Positions 43,752 through 53,746 of a DNA stretch of 64,000 nucleotides are shown here, piece by piece. The DNA comes from Listeria_A hofi (GTDB taxonomy: Bacteria > Bacillota > Bacilli > Lactobacillales > Listeriaceae), in assembly GCF_963575615.1 (NCBI RefSeq), contig NZ_CAUYTL010000005.1, positions 49,075-113,074 of the forward strand, given 5' to 3'. The position numbers and the translations under genes are program-made. Below the pieces are notes generated by a model. The model saw only the letters and a list, made by a program, of their open reading frames with translations, was not told the origin of the DNA and did not search any database. Within the stretch, counting starts at the first letter, position 1; each line of letters starts with the position of its first letter.

Positions 43752-44054
43752 TCACCCGAGTAATTCCGTTAGTTTTGCCGCAAATCCTTTATCCATTACC
43801 GCGATAATGGCTCTTGCGTCTTTGCCGATCGCACCGCCTAGTTGCTCACGGGTGCCGGCTTTCACAAGCGGGACATCGTAATACTGGCATTTGTTACGGA
43901 TTGTTTTCTCGGTTTTTTCTGATATATCTTCTGAAATGATGACGAGTCGTGCTTTTTGACGCCTCACTTCTTTTAAAACTAATTCTTCGCCAGTAACGAG
44001 TTTGCGAGCGCTATAGGCTATTCCAAGCAAGGAATAGGCTTTGTTATAATCCAT
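43752..44054 (-). CDS. ylxQ: L7Ae-family K-turn RNA-binding protein YlxQ
   Basis: 100 residues; RKLVTGEELVLKEVRRQKARLVIISEDIS and YDVPLVKAGTREQLGGAIGKDARAIIAV match the L7Ae/L30e fold of YlxQ. Binds kink-turn RNA; cellular target uncertain. Overlaps ylxR by 11 nt. Confidence 0.9.
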   Translation of the reverse strand: MDYNKAYSLLGIAYSARKLVTGEELVLKEVRRQKARLVIISEDISEKTEKTIRNKCQYYDVPLVKAGTREQLGGAIGKDARAIIAVMDKGFAAKLTELLG

Positions 44055-44331
44055 GATTTGCTCCTTCGATTGTTTTTACGTAATCGATGAGTTGATCGTA
44101 AAAACCTTCTTGTTCTGGCATCTTCATTTGATGAAAAATACTGTTTTTCTTTTTAGCTTTTTCGGCAACCTTGCTGTCTATTAGAATATAAAAGCCACGA
44201 CCAGGCGCTTTTCCACTAGGATCTATCGTAAGTACACCGTCTTTGGAGTACGCAATACGTAAAAGTTCGCCTTTTGGTCTGCGTTCACCGGTTACAATAC
44301 ATTTTCTTAAGGGAATTTTTTTATTACGCAT
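44044..44331 (-). CDS. ylxR: YlxR/DUF448 nucleoid- or RNA-associated protein
   Basis: 95 residues; PLRKCIVTGERRPKGELLRIAYSKDG and DPSGKAPGRGFYI are the YlxR signatures. Small basic protein in the nusA-infB operon; related proteins are reported to bind DNA or modulate RNase P, which is not decided here. Confidence 0.9.
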   Translation of the reverse strand: MRNKKIPLRKCIVTGERRPKGELLRIAYSKDGVLTIDPSGKAPGRGFYILIDSKVAEKAKKKNSIFHQMKMPEQEGFYDQLIDYVKTIEGANHGL

Positions 44332-44346
44332 CAGCTGGTCACTCCT

Positions 44347-45468
44347 CTATTCTTCATCGTCGGCTATTTCGTCAGCCATATCGATATCGACGCGTTCAAT
44401 AATAGGTCCATCAGGGCGTGGATAAATACCGGCTTCTGTAGCGACAGTTTCGCTCTTAATATCAATTTTCCAACCAGTTAACTTAGCAGCTAGACGGGCA
44501 TTTTGGCCACGTTTACCGATAGCTAGTGACAGCTGATAATCCGGCACGACAACAGTTGTTGCTTGCTCTTCTTCATTGACAATGACATCTAAAACTTTGG
44601 ATGGGCTTAACGCGTTTGCAACAAACGTAAATGGATCGGCAGACCATTCCACGATATCAATTTTTTCACCTTTTAGCTCGTTGACAATGGCTTGAACGCG
44701 GGCACCTTTTGGACCAACACAAGAGCCAACTGGATCAACTTCTGGATTTTCTGTGTAGACAGAGATTTTAGAGCGATCTCCGGCTTCACGAGCAACAGAT
44801 TTAATTTCTACGATACCTTCATAGATCTCTGGAACTTCCATTTCAAAAAGTCGTTTTAAAAGACCTGGATGCGTGCGAGAAACGTAAATTTGCGGCCCTT
44901 TAGTCGTTTTTTCAACTTTTGTCAAATATACTTTGATACGGTCATGAGCGCGATATGTCTCGTTTGGCATTTGCTCATTTTGAGATAGAATCGCTTCGAT
45001 TTTACCTAGGTTTACATAGATAAAACGAGAATCTTGGCGTTCTACAATACCAGTCATAATATCATCTTCGCGATCGATAAATTCGTCGTAAATGATACCT
45101 CGCTCTGCTTCACGAACACGTTGCGTCACAACTTGTTTCGCTGTTTGTGCTGCGATTCGACCGAAATCTTTTGGCGTTACTTCTAGCTCTACAACATCAC
45201 CAACTTTGAAAGCGGCGTTAATTTTGTGAGCTTCTTCCACTGAAATTTCTAGGCGAGAATCAAATACTTGATCAACTACATCTTTGCGCGCTAACACATG
45301 CATTGTGCCCTTATCTAAGTTTAAATCTACTCGTACATTTTGCGCTTGATTGAAGTTTCTTTTGTATGCAGATACGAGTGCTGCCTCAATCGCTTCAATA
45401 ATCACATCACGTGAAATTCCTTTATCATGTTCTAACACATGAAGAGCATCTAATAGTTCTGAGCTCAT
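44347..45468 (-). CDS. nusA: Transcription termination/antitermination factor NusA
   Basis: 373 residues, the short Firmicute form without the C-terminal acidic repeats. N-terminal RNAP-binding domain (about 1-125), S1 (about 130-200), then KH1 and KH2 with VGPKGARVQAIVNELKGEKIDIVEW and AIGKRGQNARLAAKLTGWKIDI. Controls pausing and termination. It ends in an acidic tail (DIDMADEIADDEE). Confidence 0.97.
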   Translation of the reverse strand: MSSELLDALHVLEHDKGISRDVIIEAIEAALVSAYKRNFNQAQNVRVDLNLDKGTMHVLARKDVVDQVFDSRLEISVEEAHKINAAFKVGDVVELEVTPKDFGRIAAQTAKQVVTQRVREAERGIIYDEFIDREDDIMTGIVERQDSRFIYVNLGKIEAILSQNEQMPNETYRAHDRIKVYLTKVEKTTKGPQIYVSRTHPGLLKRLFEMEVPEIYEGIVEIKSVAREAGDRSKISVYTENPEVDPVGSCVGPKGARVQAIVNELKGEKIDIVEWSADPFTFVANALSPSKVLDVIVNEEEQATTVVVPDYQLSLAIGKRGQNARLAAKLTGWKIDIKSETVATEAGIYPRPDGPIIERVDIDMADEIADDEE

Positions 45469-45498
45469 TCTTTTTTCAGCTCCTTTAATTTATCGCTT

Positions 45499-45966
45499 TT
45501 AAAATTTAATTGCTAATCTTGCTTTGGCTACTTTGTCTTTCGGAATTTCACAGACAATTTTACGTGTCTTGTCCAAAATTTCAACAGTTAGCGTGATGCC
45601 ATCATATTTTGTAAGTGTTCCTTCCCACATTTTACGGTCCGCAATCGGTTCGTAGCTTGTGATGTGAACCCACTTATCGACAGCAGCTTCAAAATCTTTT
45701 TCCTTTTTTAGTGGTCGTTCTGCGCCTGGTGATGATACTTCCAGAAAGTAGTTTTGTGTGATTGGGTCATTTTTGTCCAAGATTTCACTTAGTCTCTCGC
45801 TAACCAAGGCACATTCGTCGATATCAATGCCGCCCTCTTTATCTAAAAATACCCTCAAATACCAGTGCTTTCCTTCTTTTTCAAACGCTAAATCGACCAG
45901 TTCCAGTTGAAGTTCCGTTGCGATTGGCAACACGATTTCTTCAACTTGTTCAAGAACTTTACTCAT
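45499..45966 (-). CDS. rimP: Ribosome maturation factor RimP
   Basis: 155 residues from ATG at 45966 (MSKVLEQVEEIVLPIATEL), after AAAGGAGG; the open frame runs 31 codons further with no site. Contains VDLAFEKEGKHWYLRVFLDKEGGIDIDECALVSERLS and YFLEVSSPGAERPL, diagnostic of RimP. Helps 30S assembly. First gene of the rimP-nusA-ylxRQ-infB operon, just past the polC terminator. Confidence 0.96.
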   Translation of the reverse strand: MSKVLEQVEEIVLPIATELQLELVDLAFEKEGKHWYLRVFLDKEGGIDIDECALVSERLSEILDKNDPITQNYFLEVSSPGAERPLKKEKDFEAAVDKWVHITSYEPIADRKMWEGTLTKYDGITLTVEILDKTRKIVCEIPKDKVAKARLAIKF

Positions 45967-46047
45967 TTTAGCCTCCTTTAATATATCTGACAAAGCTAGT
46001 ATTGCCAGTTGTTTACGACAATCTAACCATGCAAAGTTGCAAAAGGA

Positions 46048-46073
46048 AAGAGTGGGCATTGGCCCACTCTTGG
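46048..46073 (-). terminator. Terminator after polC
   Basis: AAGAGTGGGC and GCCCACTCTT form a perfect 10-bp stem with a CAAT loop, then TCCTTTT on the minus strand. Confidence 0.85.
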
Positions 46074-46166
46074 TTGAGTTATCGTAATTTCATTATTAAC
46101 TATAACACAAACATACATCCTTCGCAAACATTAGGCCCTTAACTGCCTGATGTAGAGCCGATATTT

Positions 46167-49100
46167 TTAGAATAGCGAAAGTTGATTTTGGTCGGGTAAC
46201 CCATCTAAGCAGCCTTGGTCATCCATATATTGAATGATTGTCTTCGATACTTTCCCGCGCTGCTGCAAGTCTTCTTTTGACAGGAATTCTCCGTCTTCGC
46301 GTGCTGCAACGATAGATTTGGCAACGTTTGTACCTAAACTTGGAATCGCATTGAACGGTGGAATTAGCTGATCACCTTCAATAATGAATTCGTCAGCGCT
46401 TGACTTATATAAATCTACTTTTTGGAAGGAGAAGCCACGTGCAAGCATTTCATTGGCAATCTCAAGAACCGTTAGCAAACTCTTCTCTTTCATGGATGCT
46501 TCCAATCCTTTGGCGTTTATTTCTTGCATTTTTGCTTTCGTTGCTTCTTTCCCATTCACCATCGCTGTGAGATCAAAATCATCGGCGCGAACTGTAAAAT
46601 AGGTGGCGTAAAAGAACAATGGGTGATGAACTTTGAAATAAGCAATCCGAACGGCCATGAGAACATACGCTGCAGCATGGGCTTTCGGGAACATGTATTT
46701 GATTTTTTTACATGAATCAATGTACCAATTTGGCACTTTATTCTCAATCATCGCAGCTTCCATTTCTTCACCGAGGCCTTTCCCTTTACGCACTGACTCC
46801 ATAATTTGGAAGGCAAGTGAGCTGTCCAGACCTTGGTATATTAAGAAAACCATGATATCATCACGACAACCGATAACCTCAGCAAGCGAGCAAATATCGT
46901 TCTTTATGAGCTCCTCAGCGTTTCCTAGCCATACATCTGTTCCATGGGAAAGCCCGGAAATTTGAACAAGTTCTGAAAATGTCGTTGGTTTGGTTTGCTC
47001 AAGCATTTGACGAACAAAGCGCGTTCCAAATTCAGGAATGCCAAGCGTTCCTGTTTTGGAGTCGATATCTGCAGGTTTTACGCCAAGCGATTCCGTTGAA
47101 CCAAATAGTTTCATCACTTCTTTGTCATCAGTCGGAATTGTTTTCGGATCAATACCACTTAAATCTTGAAGCATCCGGATTGCGGTTGGATCATCGTGCC
47201 CCAATATATCAAGTTTTAGGACATTATCATGAATCGAGTGGAAGTCAAAATGGGTTGTTTTCCATTCCGAGTCCGTCGCATCAGCCGGAAATTGGATTGG
47301 TGAGAAGTCATAGACATCCATATAATCTGGGATAACAATAATCCCCCCTGGATGCTGACCAGTTGTTCTTTTTACGCCAGTACAACCTTGCACCAGGCGA
47401 TCAATCTCAGCTCCTCGGATTGTCATGTTCATATCTCGCTCGTAATTCCGTACATAACCAAACGCCGTCTTCTCGGCAACCGTACCAATCGTTCCGGCAC
47501 GATACACATAATCCTCACCGAAAAGCTCCTTCGTATAAGCATGCGCAACTGGCTGGTACTCACCAGAAAAGTTCAAATCGATATCGGGTACTTTATCGCC
47601 TTTAAAGCCTAGGAAGGTTTCAAATGGGATATCTTGCCCTTCTTTTGTGAGCGCTGTGCCACATTCTGGACAATCTTTGTCTGGCAAATCAAATCCAGAT
47701 CCTACAGACCCGTCATCAAAAAACTCGGACTGTTTGCAGTTGGGACAAATGTAATGTGGGGGCAATGGATTCACTTCGGTAATTTCTGTCATGGTTGCGA
47801 CTAAGGAAGAACCGACAGAACCACGTGAACCTACGAGATACCCTTCATTAAGCGATTTTTTCACGAGTTTATGCGAGATTAAGTAAATAACTGCAAAACC
47901 GTGACCGATGATGCTTTTCAGCTCTTTTTCAAGACGTGCCTCGACAATTTCAGGCAATATTTCACCATAGATGCTACGTGCCATCGTATAACTCATATTG
48001 CGAACCTCATCTTCTGCCCCTTCAATTTTTGGTGTATAGAGATCATCTTTGATTGGTTTTAAGTCGTCCATCCAATCTGCGACAAGATTGGAGTTCGTGA
48101 CAACAATTTCTTTTGCTTTTTCTTCTCCTAAAAAGGAAAATTCAGCGAGCATCTCATCCGTGGAGCGGAAATGAACATCTGGAAGAGTCGCACGATTAAG
48201 CGGATTTGCTCCACCTTGGGAATGAATCAAGATTTTACGATAGATTTTGTCATTTGGATTCAAATAGTGGACGTTTCCTGTTGCGACAACAGGCTTGCCA
48301 ATTTGTTCACCGACTTTTACCAAGTTACTAATAATTTCTTCGAGGGCTTTCTCATCACGGACTAATTCTCGTTCGATCAATGGTGCATACACCGGTTTTG
48401 GCTGCACTTCAATGAAATCGTAAAAAGCCGCCACTCGTTCTGCATCCTCCATCCCTTTTTGCATCATTGCTTCAAAAATTTCACCTTGATTACAGGCTGA
48501 ACCAACGATAAGCCCTTCTCTTAGTTTATTAAGCTCCGATCTTGGAATTCTAGGAATACGGAAAAAATAATTGATTTGTGACATCGATACGAGTTTGAAT
48601 AAATTTTTCAGTCCGACATCGGTTTTAGCATAAATCGTCGCGTGAAATGGGCGCGCACGCTTATATGCATCCCCTTCCCCCATATAATTGTTGAACTGGT
48701 CATGGAAATCGATATCGCGCATTTCTTTCGCGTCTTTGATTAGCTTCCAGCCGAGATAAGCGGTTGCCTCTGCATCAAAAATGGCGCGGTGATGTTGCTC
48801 TAAAATAATGTTGAATTTCTTCGTCAACGTATTCAAACGGTGGTTTTTAAAATGGGGATAGAGAAAACGCGCTAGTTCTAGCGTATCGATAACCGAGTTC
48901 TCCGCTTTTTCAATGCCTACTTTCGTGTAAGCTGTATTGATGAACCCCATATCAAATGAAGCGTTGTGCGCAATTAGAATCGCATCGCCAGACCAATCTT
49001 TGAAGTTTTGTAGCACGACTTCAATTGGATCCGAACCTTTAACCATATCATCTGTAATCCCCGTCAAATTAATTGTTGTAGCTGATAATGGATGACCTGG

Positions 49101-50504
49101 ATCAATAAACGCTTCAAATTTATCGATAATTTCACCGTCTTTCATTTTGACACCGGCAAGCTCGATGATTGTGTCGTAAACTGCGGACAAACCGGTTGTC
49201 TCAACGTCAAATACAACATAGGTAGCATCTTTTAATGCGGTGTGACGTTCATTGTAGGCAATTGGTACACCGTCATCAATCAGGTTGGCCTCAATACCAT
49301 ACAAAATTTTGACACCGTTTTTCTTCCCTGCACCGTATGCTTCTGGAAACGATTGAGCCACGGCATGATCTGTAATCGCAATTGCCTTATGCCCCCAATC
49401 AGCAGCCTGCTTCACGAGATCTGCGACAGAAGACGTTGCATCCATTTGACTCATCGGTGTATGAAGATGTAGCTCTACGCGTTTCTCCTCTGCTGTATCC
49501 AAACGCTTCACACCAGCAATCTCATTTACATCTTGCGCCATCATAATCAAGTCACGAACGAACGTGTCCATTTGAACGCTACCACGAACGCGGACCCACA
49601 TTCCCTTTTTCATGTTCTGGAACATTGCGGCATCCTCATTATCTCGCGAAAACATTTTAATAATGATGGAGCTCGTATAATCCGTAATCTTAAATTGCAA
49701 TAAACTACGGCCACTACGCAACTCACGAATTTCTGTTGCAAACACATAGCCTTCAACTGTAATCCGGCGTTCCTCGTCATAAATATCACCAAGCGACTTA
49801 CGTTCCTCATCATCCTTGATTTTATATCCGATTTGGAATGGTCCAGAAGGTGCGGCTCCACCTCCGCCATCGCCATTCGCTTGCTGCTCCGCTCTTTTTT
49901 GCATGACCTGTACAGCTTCTAACGCTTTCGCCTGATCCTCTTTCTCTTTGGCCTCTACAAAAGCTTTATAATGTTCCGTTTCCGATTGATCTAACAAATT
50001 CGTGCGCAACACCATCGTTGGGAAGCCTTTTTCACGCAAACTCTCCGCAATTGCTGGTTGGAAACGCTGGGCAATTGTTGTTTGCTCCATCTCGTTATGT
50101 ACCCGAACTTCCATCAAGTTTGGTGCTGTAAATATAGGTTTTTGCTCAATCAACAGCTGGCCAATCATTGGTGACTGCTTTGCAAATGGCGTAATCGTAT
50201 CATTCCAATAATCTTCCACCAAGCGCTCTGTCACCGTCTCATCCCGCACCTGAATCCGCATTGTTGTTTGTGCAATCTGTTGAAACGCCTGATTCATTCC
50301 CACACGCATCATTTGAAATAGTTCAAACGGCAAAATTTGTGCGACTTCCAGATGGAACTCCCAAATCTTGTTAGCTTTATCTACAACCAGTTTTTCGATT
50401 TTCCCATCTTGCGTAAAATCTTGAAATACGGCATCATTTCCTAATCCAATTTGCTGCAACAAAATTTGGAATCGTTCTTGTTTTTCTGCATCTGTAATAG
50501 ACAT
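46167..50504 (-). CDS. polC: DNA polymerase III alpha subunit, PolC type
   Basis: 1445 residues from ATG at 50504 (MSITDAEKQERFQILL), 8 nt after AAAGGGAG. OB-fold (about 260-330), PHP domain starting VELHLHTPMSQMDA, and an inserted DEDD proofreading exonuclease YVVFDVETTGLS with AHNASFDMGF. The zinc finger CPNCKQSEFF...CPECG is followed by the polymerase catalytic motif PDIDLNFSGEYQP. Replicative polymerase of low-GC Gram-positives. Confidence 0.97.
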   Translation of the reverse strand: MSITDAEKQERFQILLQQIGLGNDAVFQDFTQDGKIEKLVVDKANKIWEFHLEVAQILPFELFQMMRVGMNQAFQQIAQTTMRIQVRDETVTERLVEDYWNDTITPFAKQSPMIGQLLIEQKPIFTAPNLMEVRVHNEMEQTTIAQRFQPAIAESLREKGFPTMVLRTNLLDQSETEHYKAFVEAKEKEDQAKALEAVQVMQKRAEQQANGDGGGGAAPSGPFQIGYKIKDDEERKSLGDIYDEERRITVEGYVFATEIRELRSGRSLLQFKITDYTSSIIIKMFSRDNEDAAMFQNMKKGMWVRVRGSVQMDTFVRDLIMMAQDVNEIAGVKRLDTAEEKRVELHLHTPMSQMDATSSVADLVKQAADWGHKAIAITDHAVAQSFPEAYGAGKKNGVKILYGIEANLIDDGVPIAYNERHTALKDATYVVFDVETTGLSAVYDTIIELAGVKMKDGEIIDKFEAFIDPGHPLSATTINLTGITDDMVKGSDPIEVVLQNFKDWSGDAILIAHNASFDMGFINTAYTKVGIEKAENSVIDTLELARFLYPHFKNHRLNTLTKKFNIILEQHHRAIFDAEATAYLGWKLIKDAKEMRDIDFHDQFNNYMGEGDAYKRARPFHATIYAKTDVGLKNLFKLVSMSQINYFFRIPRIPRSELNKLREGLIVGSACNQGEIFEAMMQKGMEDAERVAAFYDFIEVQPKPVYAPLIERELVRDEKALEEIISNLVKVGEQIGKPVVATGNVHYLNPNDKIYRKILIHSQGGANPLNRATLPDVHFRSTDEMLAEFSFLGEEKAKEIVVTNSNLVADWMDDLKPIKDDLYTPKIEGAEDEVRNMSYTMARSIYGEILPEIVEARLEKELKSIIGHGFAVIYLISHKLVKKSLNEGYLVGSRGSVGSSLVATMTEITEVNPLPPHYICPNCKQSEFFDDGSVGSGFDLPDKDCPECGTALTKEGQDIPFETFLGFKGDKVPDIDLNFSGEYQPVAHAYTKELFGEDYVYRAGTIGTVAEKTAFGYVRNYERDMNMTIRGAEIDRLVQGCTGVKRTTGQHPGGIIVIPDYMDVYDFSPIQFPADATDSEWKTTHFDFHSIHDNVLKLDILGHDDPTAIRMLQDLSGIDPKTIPTDDKEVMKLFGSTESLGVKPADIDSKTGTLGIPEFGTRFVRQMLEQTKPTTFSELVQISGLSHGTDVWLGNAEELIKNDICSLAEVIGCRDDIMVFLIYQGLDSSLAFQIMESVRKGKGLGEEMEAAMIENKVPNWYIDSCKKIKYMFPKAHAAAYVLMAVRIAYFKVHHPLFFYATYFTVRADDFDLTAMVNGKEATKAKMQEINAKGLEASMKEKSLLTVLEIANEMLARGFSFQKVDLYKSSADEFIIEGDQLIPPFNAIPSLGTNVAKSIVAAREDGEFLSKEDLQQRGKVSKTIIQYMDDQGCLDGLPDQNQLSLF

Positions 50505-50530
50505 CTCAACAACTCCCTTTCGTAACTTAA

Positions 50531-50592
50531 CAAAAAAACGTCTTCCCAGTTTGAAATACAACACCTGACTGTATCTCACTCGTAAGACGGCT
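50531..50592 (-). terminator. Long-loop hairpin with T-tract upstream of polC
   Basis: On the minus strand CGTCTT pairs with AAGACG about 45 nt later, followed by seven T and then the polC ribosome site. Could be a second proS terminator or an attenuator in the polC leader. Confidence 0.4.
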
Positions 50593-50631
50593 TCGTTTTC
50601 AACTCATTTTTCACGCAACTAACAGCTCTAC

Positions 50632-50677
50632 ACAAAATCAGGTGAATACGCACGTTTGTCGCCGATTCACCCGATTC
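50632..50677 (-). terminator. Terminator after proS
   Basis: AATCGGGTGAAT pairs with ATTCACCTGATT (one G-T or mismatch) over a 19-nt loop, ending TTTTG on the minus strand, just past the proS stop. Confidence 0.6.
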
Positions 50678-50689
50678 ATTTACTCAATA

Positions 50690-52402
50690 CTATGCATTCT
50701 CGCCTAATAAAATCGGTAATGTGTTCATCAGTTCCTCTTTGCGAACTTCAATCATTTCACCTGTTTTACGAATCTTCACTTCAACAATGCCTTCTGCCGC
50801 CTTTTTACCAACAGTTACACGCATTGGCAATCCAATCAAATCAGCATCAGCAAATTTTACACCAGCACGTTCTGAACGATCGTCTAGCAAAACAGAATAA
50901 CCCATTTCTTGCAAAGAAGCGTAAAGCTCTTCGGCAAAGGAAACTTGTTCTTCACTCTTCATATTAACAGGTATTAAATGCAAATCAAGCGGACTAATAC
51001 TGCGATCCCAAACAAGGCCTGAATCATCTGCTTGTTGTTCAGCAATTGCCGAAAGCAGTCTCGAAACCCCGATCCCATAACAGCCCATAATAAACGGATT
51101 ACTGCGGCCGTTCTCATCCAAGAAAGTTGCATCCATCGCTTCACTGTATTTCGTTCCTAGTTTAAAGATATGGCCAACTTCAATACCTTCTGCAAATTTA
51201 ATCACACCATGTCCATCAGGAGACAAATCTCCTTCTTGAATCAATCGTAAATCAAAATACGTATGCACGTTAAAATCACGTTTTGGCTGCGCGTTAATCA
51301 TATGATAGCCTTCTTCATTCGCACCAATCGCTGCATTTACTATATCTTGCACATCATTATCCGCAAAAATACGGACATGTTCTGGTACACCGATTGGACC
51401 TAGCGAACCAAATCCAGAACCGAGTAATTCTACAGCTTGATCATTTGTTGCCAATTCAACCGTCGTAGCTGATAAAGCATTTTTGATTTTGATATCGTTC
51501 ACTTCATGATCTCCACGCACGAGCACCATGATTATTTCTTCTTCATCCAGCATGTAAAGCATCGATTTCACTGTTTTTTCAACAGGAATATCTAAAAATG
51601 ATACAATATCCGCAATTGTTTTTTGATCAGGTGTTTCAACTTTTTCGAGTTCCCCCGCTTCTTCATGCGATTTCTTTTCCATATACATCACGGGAGCCAT
51701 TTCAACGTTTGCTGCGTAATCAGAAGCATCACTATAAGCAATCGTATCCTCACCAATATCTGAAAGTACGATAAATTCTTTCGTCTCATTCCCACCAATG
51801 GAGCCTGAATCTGCAATAACCGCACGAAAATCTAATCCACAACGCGTGAAAATATTCGAATACGCTTGGTACATTTTATCATACGTTGCATCCAAACTTT
51901 CTTCTGTAGCATGGAAAGAATACGCATCTTTCATAATAAACTCACGACCACGTAATAAGCCAAAGCGTGGGCGTAATTCATCGCGGAACTTCGTCTGGAT
52001 TTGATACATTGTCAGTGGTAAGCGTTTATAAGACTTCACCTCATCACGTAAAAGCGACGTAATCACTTCTTCGTGTGTTGGGCCAAGCGCGAAATCACGT
52101 GAATTACGATCTTTCAAACGCATCAATTCTGAACCATAATCTTCCCAACGCCCTGATTCCTGCCAAAGTTCTGCTGGTTGCAATGCTGGTAGTAATAATT
52201 CCACTGCATCGATTCGATTTAATTCTTCACGAATAATAGTTTCAATTTTTTGTAGTGTTAATTTGGCGAGTGGTAAATAACTGTAAATCCCGCTGGCCGT
52301 TTGTCGGATAAATCCTGCGCGCAGTAGCAATTGATGATTTTTCACCTCCGCATCAGCAGGCACTTCTTTCAATGTTGGAATAAAACTTAATGTTTGACGC
52401 AT
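50690..52402 (-). CDS. proS: Prolyl-tRNA synthetase
   Basis: 570 residues, bacterial type. Class II motif 2 (TKFRDELRPRFGLLRGREFIMKDAYSF) and motif 3 (GCYGIGVSRLLSA) flank an inserted editing domain (about 230-390), followed by the anticodon-binding domain ending LDDRSERAGVKFADADLIGLP. Charges tRNA-Pro. No T-box is seen in the 68-nt gap from rseP. Confidence 0.97.
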   Translation of the reverse strand: MRQTLSFIPTLKEVPADAEVKNHQLLLRAGFIRQTASGIYSYLPLAKLTLQKIETIIREELNRIDAVELLLPALQPAELWQESGRWEDYGSELMRLKDRNSRDFALGPTHEEVITSLLRDEVKSYKRLPLTMYQIQTKFRDELRPRFGLLRGREFIMKDAYSFHATEESLDATYDKMYQAYSNIFTRCGLDFRAVIADSGSIGGNETKEFIVLSDIGEDTIAYSDASDYAANVEMAPVMYMEKKSHEEAGELEKVETPDQKTIADIVSFLDIPVEKTVKSMLYMLDEEEIIMVLVRGDHEVNDIKIKNALSATTVELATNDQAVELLGSGFGSLGPIGVPEHVRIFADNDVQDIVNAAIGANEEGYHMINAQPKRDFNVHTYFDLRLIQEGDLSPDGHGVIKFAEGIEVGHIFKLGTKYSEAMDATFLDENGRSNPFIMGCYGIGVSRLLSAIAEQQADDSGLVWDRSISPLDLHLIPVNMKSEEQVSFAEELYASLQEMGYSVLLDDRSERAGVKFADADLIGLPMRVTVGKKAAEGIVEVKIRKTGEMIEVRKEELMNTLPILLGENA

Positions 52403-52470
52403 GTTAACACCCCTATTTTTTTATCTTAAAAACCACATGAGCAATACGCTCTTAAATCCCCCTGTTTATC

Positions 52471-53736
52471 TTAGAAAAATGCTCGCTGAATATCATTCCA
52501 AGTTACGAGCAACATTAGCACCATCAATAATGCAAAACCAATAAAATGTACCATGCCTTCTTTTTTCGGGTCTAGTGGCTTCCCACGAACTAATTCGTAT
52601 AAGAAGAACAGTAGCCGTCCGCCGTCAAGCGCTGGCAACGGAAGTAAATTCACGATTCCTAAGTTGATGCTTAAAACAGCTGTCCAATTTAGTAATGTCA
52701 AGAAACCGTAGCTCACTACCTCTTGCGTAGACGTATAAATCCCAACTGGTCCATTCAACATGTTCAGCGAGAAGTCGCCAGTTACCATCTGCCCAAGCAC
52801 ATGGCCAATTTGCGTTATCCAGAACCAAGTCTGCGTGAAACCATACGTGATTTTTGTCCAGAAAGAGTCAGACCCTGGTTGTGCGACACCAATTTTGCCG
52901 ACGCTCGTACCATCTTGGGCTTTCTCAGCTTTCGGTGTTACCTCGATATCCTGTGTTTTACCATCACGATCGACTTTGAAATCAAGTTCTTTATTCGGGC
53001 TTTTTTCAACTGTAGAAAAAATATCTTGCCATGAGTCCATTGCCTTACCATTAATTGAAATAACTTCGTCACCCTGCTTCAAACCAGCTTCTTGTGCCGC
53101 ACCGTTATCCATAACTTGTCCAATTTCAGGCTCATTCGAAGGAACGCTTCCTGAGACAAAAGCAAGAATTGTAAAGATTATAATAGCTAAAATAAAGTTG
53201 AATAGCGGTCCTGCAAAGATAGTCATCGCACGTTTACCAAGGGATTTCGACTGAAAAACACGGTCATATGGCGCGATAATTGTTTCTATTTTGCCGTCAA
53301 TAACAACAGCATCACTTGCCACCTGATAACGAACAATTTTCTCTTCATCGTATTCTTCATAACCTTCAATAAAAAGTTCTTTTTCAAGATCGCTTCCAGA
53401 AACCTCGAGCGGCTGCACATCTTGATACTGATCCTTTCCATTGATAATAATCTTTGTTACTACCTCATCATCATTTAAAATCAAGCCAACACGATAACCG
53501 GGTTTCAGCTCGACTACTTCTCCGTCCTCACCAGCCATTCGAACATAACCACCGATGGGAAGAAGTCTTAATGTGTACTGTGTTTCTTTTTTGCGGTAAG
53601 CAAATATTTTTGGACCAAAACCGATTGAAAAATCACGAACTAGAATACCAGATCTTTTGGCAAATAAGAAATGGCCGAGTTCATGAAAGAACACGATTAG
53701 ACCAAAAACAAATATAAACGCAATAATTGTTGTCAT
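52471..53736 (-). CDS. rseP: Intramembrane zinc metalloprotease RseP/RasP
   Basis: 421 residues. Zinc motif HELGH at about 18-22 in the first helix, a PDZ domain (about 220-300; QEAGLKQGDEVISINGK) and the third-ligand motif LLPLPALDGGRL, then a final membrane helix. A site-2 protease that cleaves anti-sigma factors and signal-peptide remnants. GAGGTG precedes the ATG; 10 nt after dxr. Confidence 0.95.
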   Translation of the reverse strand: MTTIIAFIFVFGLIVFFHELGHFLFAKRSGILVRDFSIGFGPKIFAYRKKETQYTLRLLPIGGYVRMAGEDGEVVELKPGYRVGLILNDDEVVTKIIINGKDQYQDVQPLEVSGSDLEKELFIEGYEEYDEEKIVRYQVASDAVVIDGKIETIIAPYDRVFQSKSLGKRAMTIFAGPLFNFILAIIIFTILAFVSGSVPSNEPEIGQVMDNGAAQEAGLKQGDEVISINGKAMDSWQDIFSTVEKSPNKELDFKVDRDGKTQDIEVTPKAEKAQDGTSVGKIGVAQPGSDSFWTKITYGFTQTWFWITQIGHVLGQMVTGDFSLNMLNGPVGIYTSTQEVVSYGFLTLLNWTAVLSINLGIVNLLPLPALDGGRLLFFLYELVRGKPLDPKKEGMVHFIGFALLMVLMLLVTWNDIQRAFF

Positions 53737-53746
53737 TATTTCACCT

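Noticed and set aside
45967..46059. 31-residue N-terminal extension of RimP
   Set aside because: It runs over the polC terminator hairpin and lacks a ribosome site; the ATG at 45966 has AAAGGAGG.
50505..50579. 25-residue N-terminal extension of PolC
   Set aside because: No ribosome site, and it spans the T-tract hairpin; the ATG at 50504 has AAAGGGAG and gives normal PolC length.
52403..52470. T-box leader before proS
   Set aside because: The gap is only 68 nt and lacks the T-box sequence; proS is read through from rseP.
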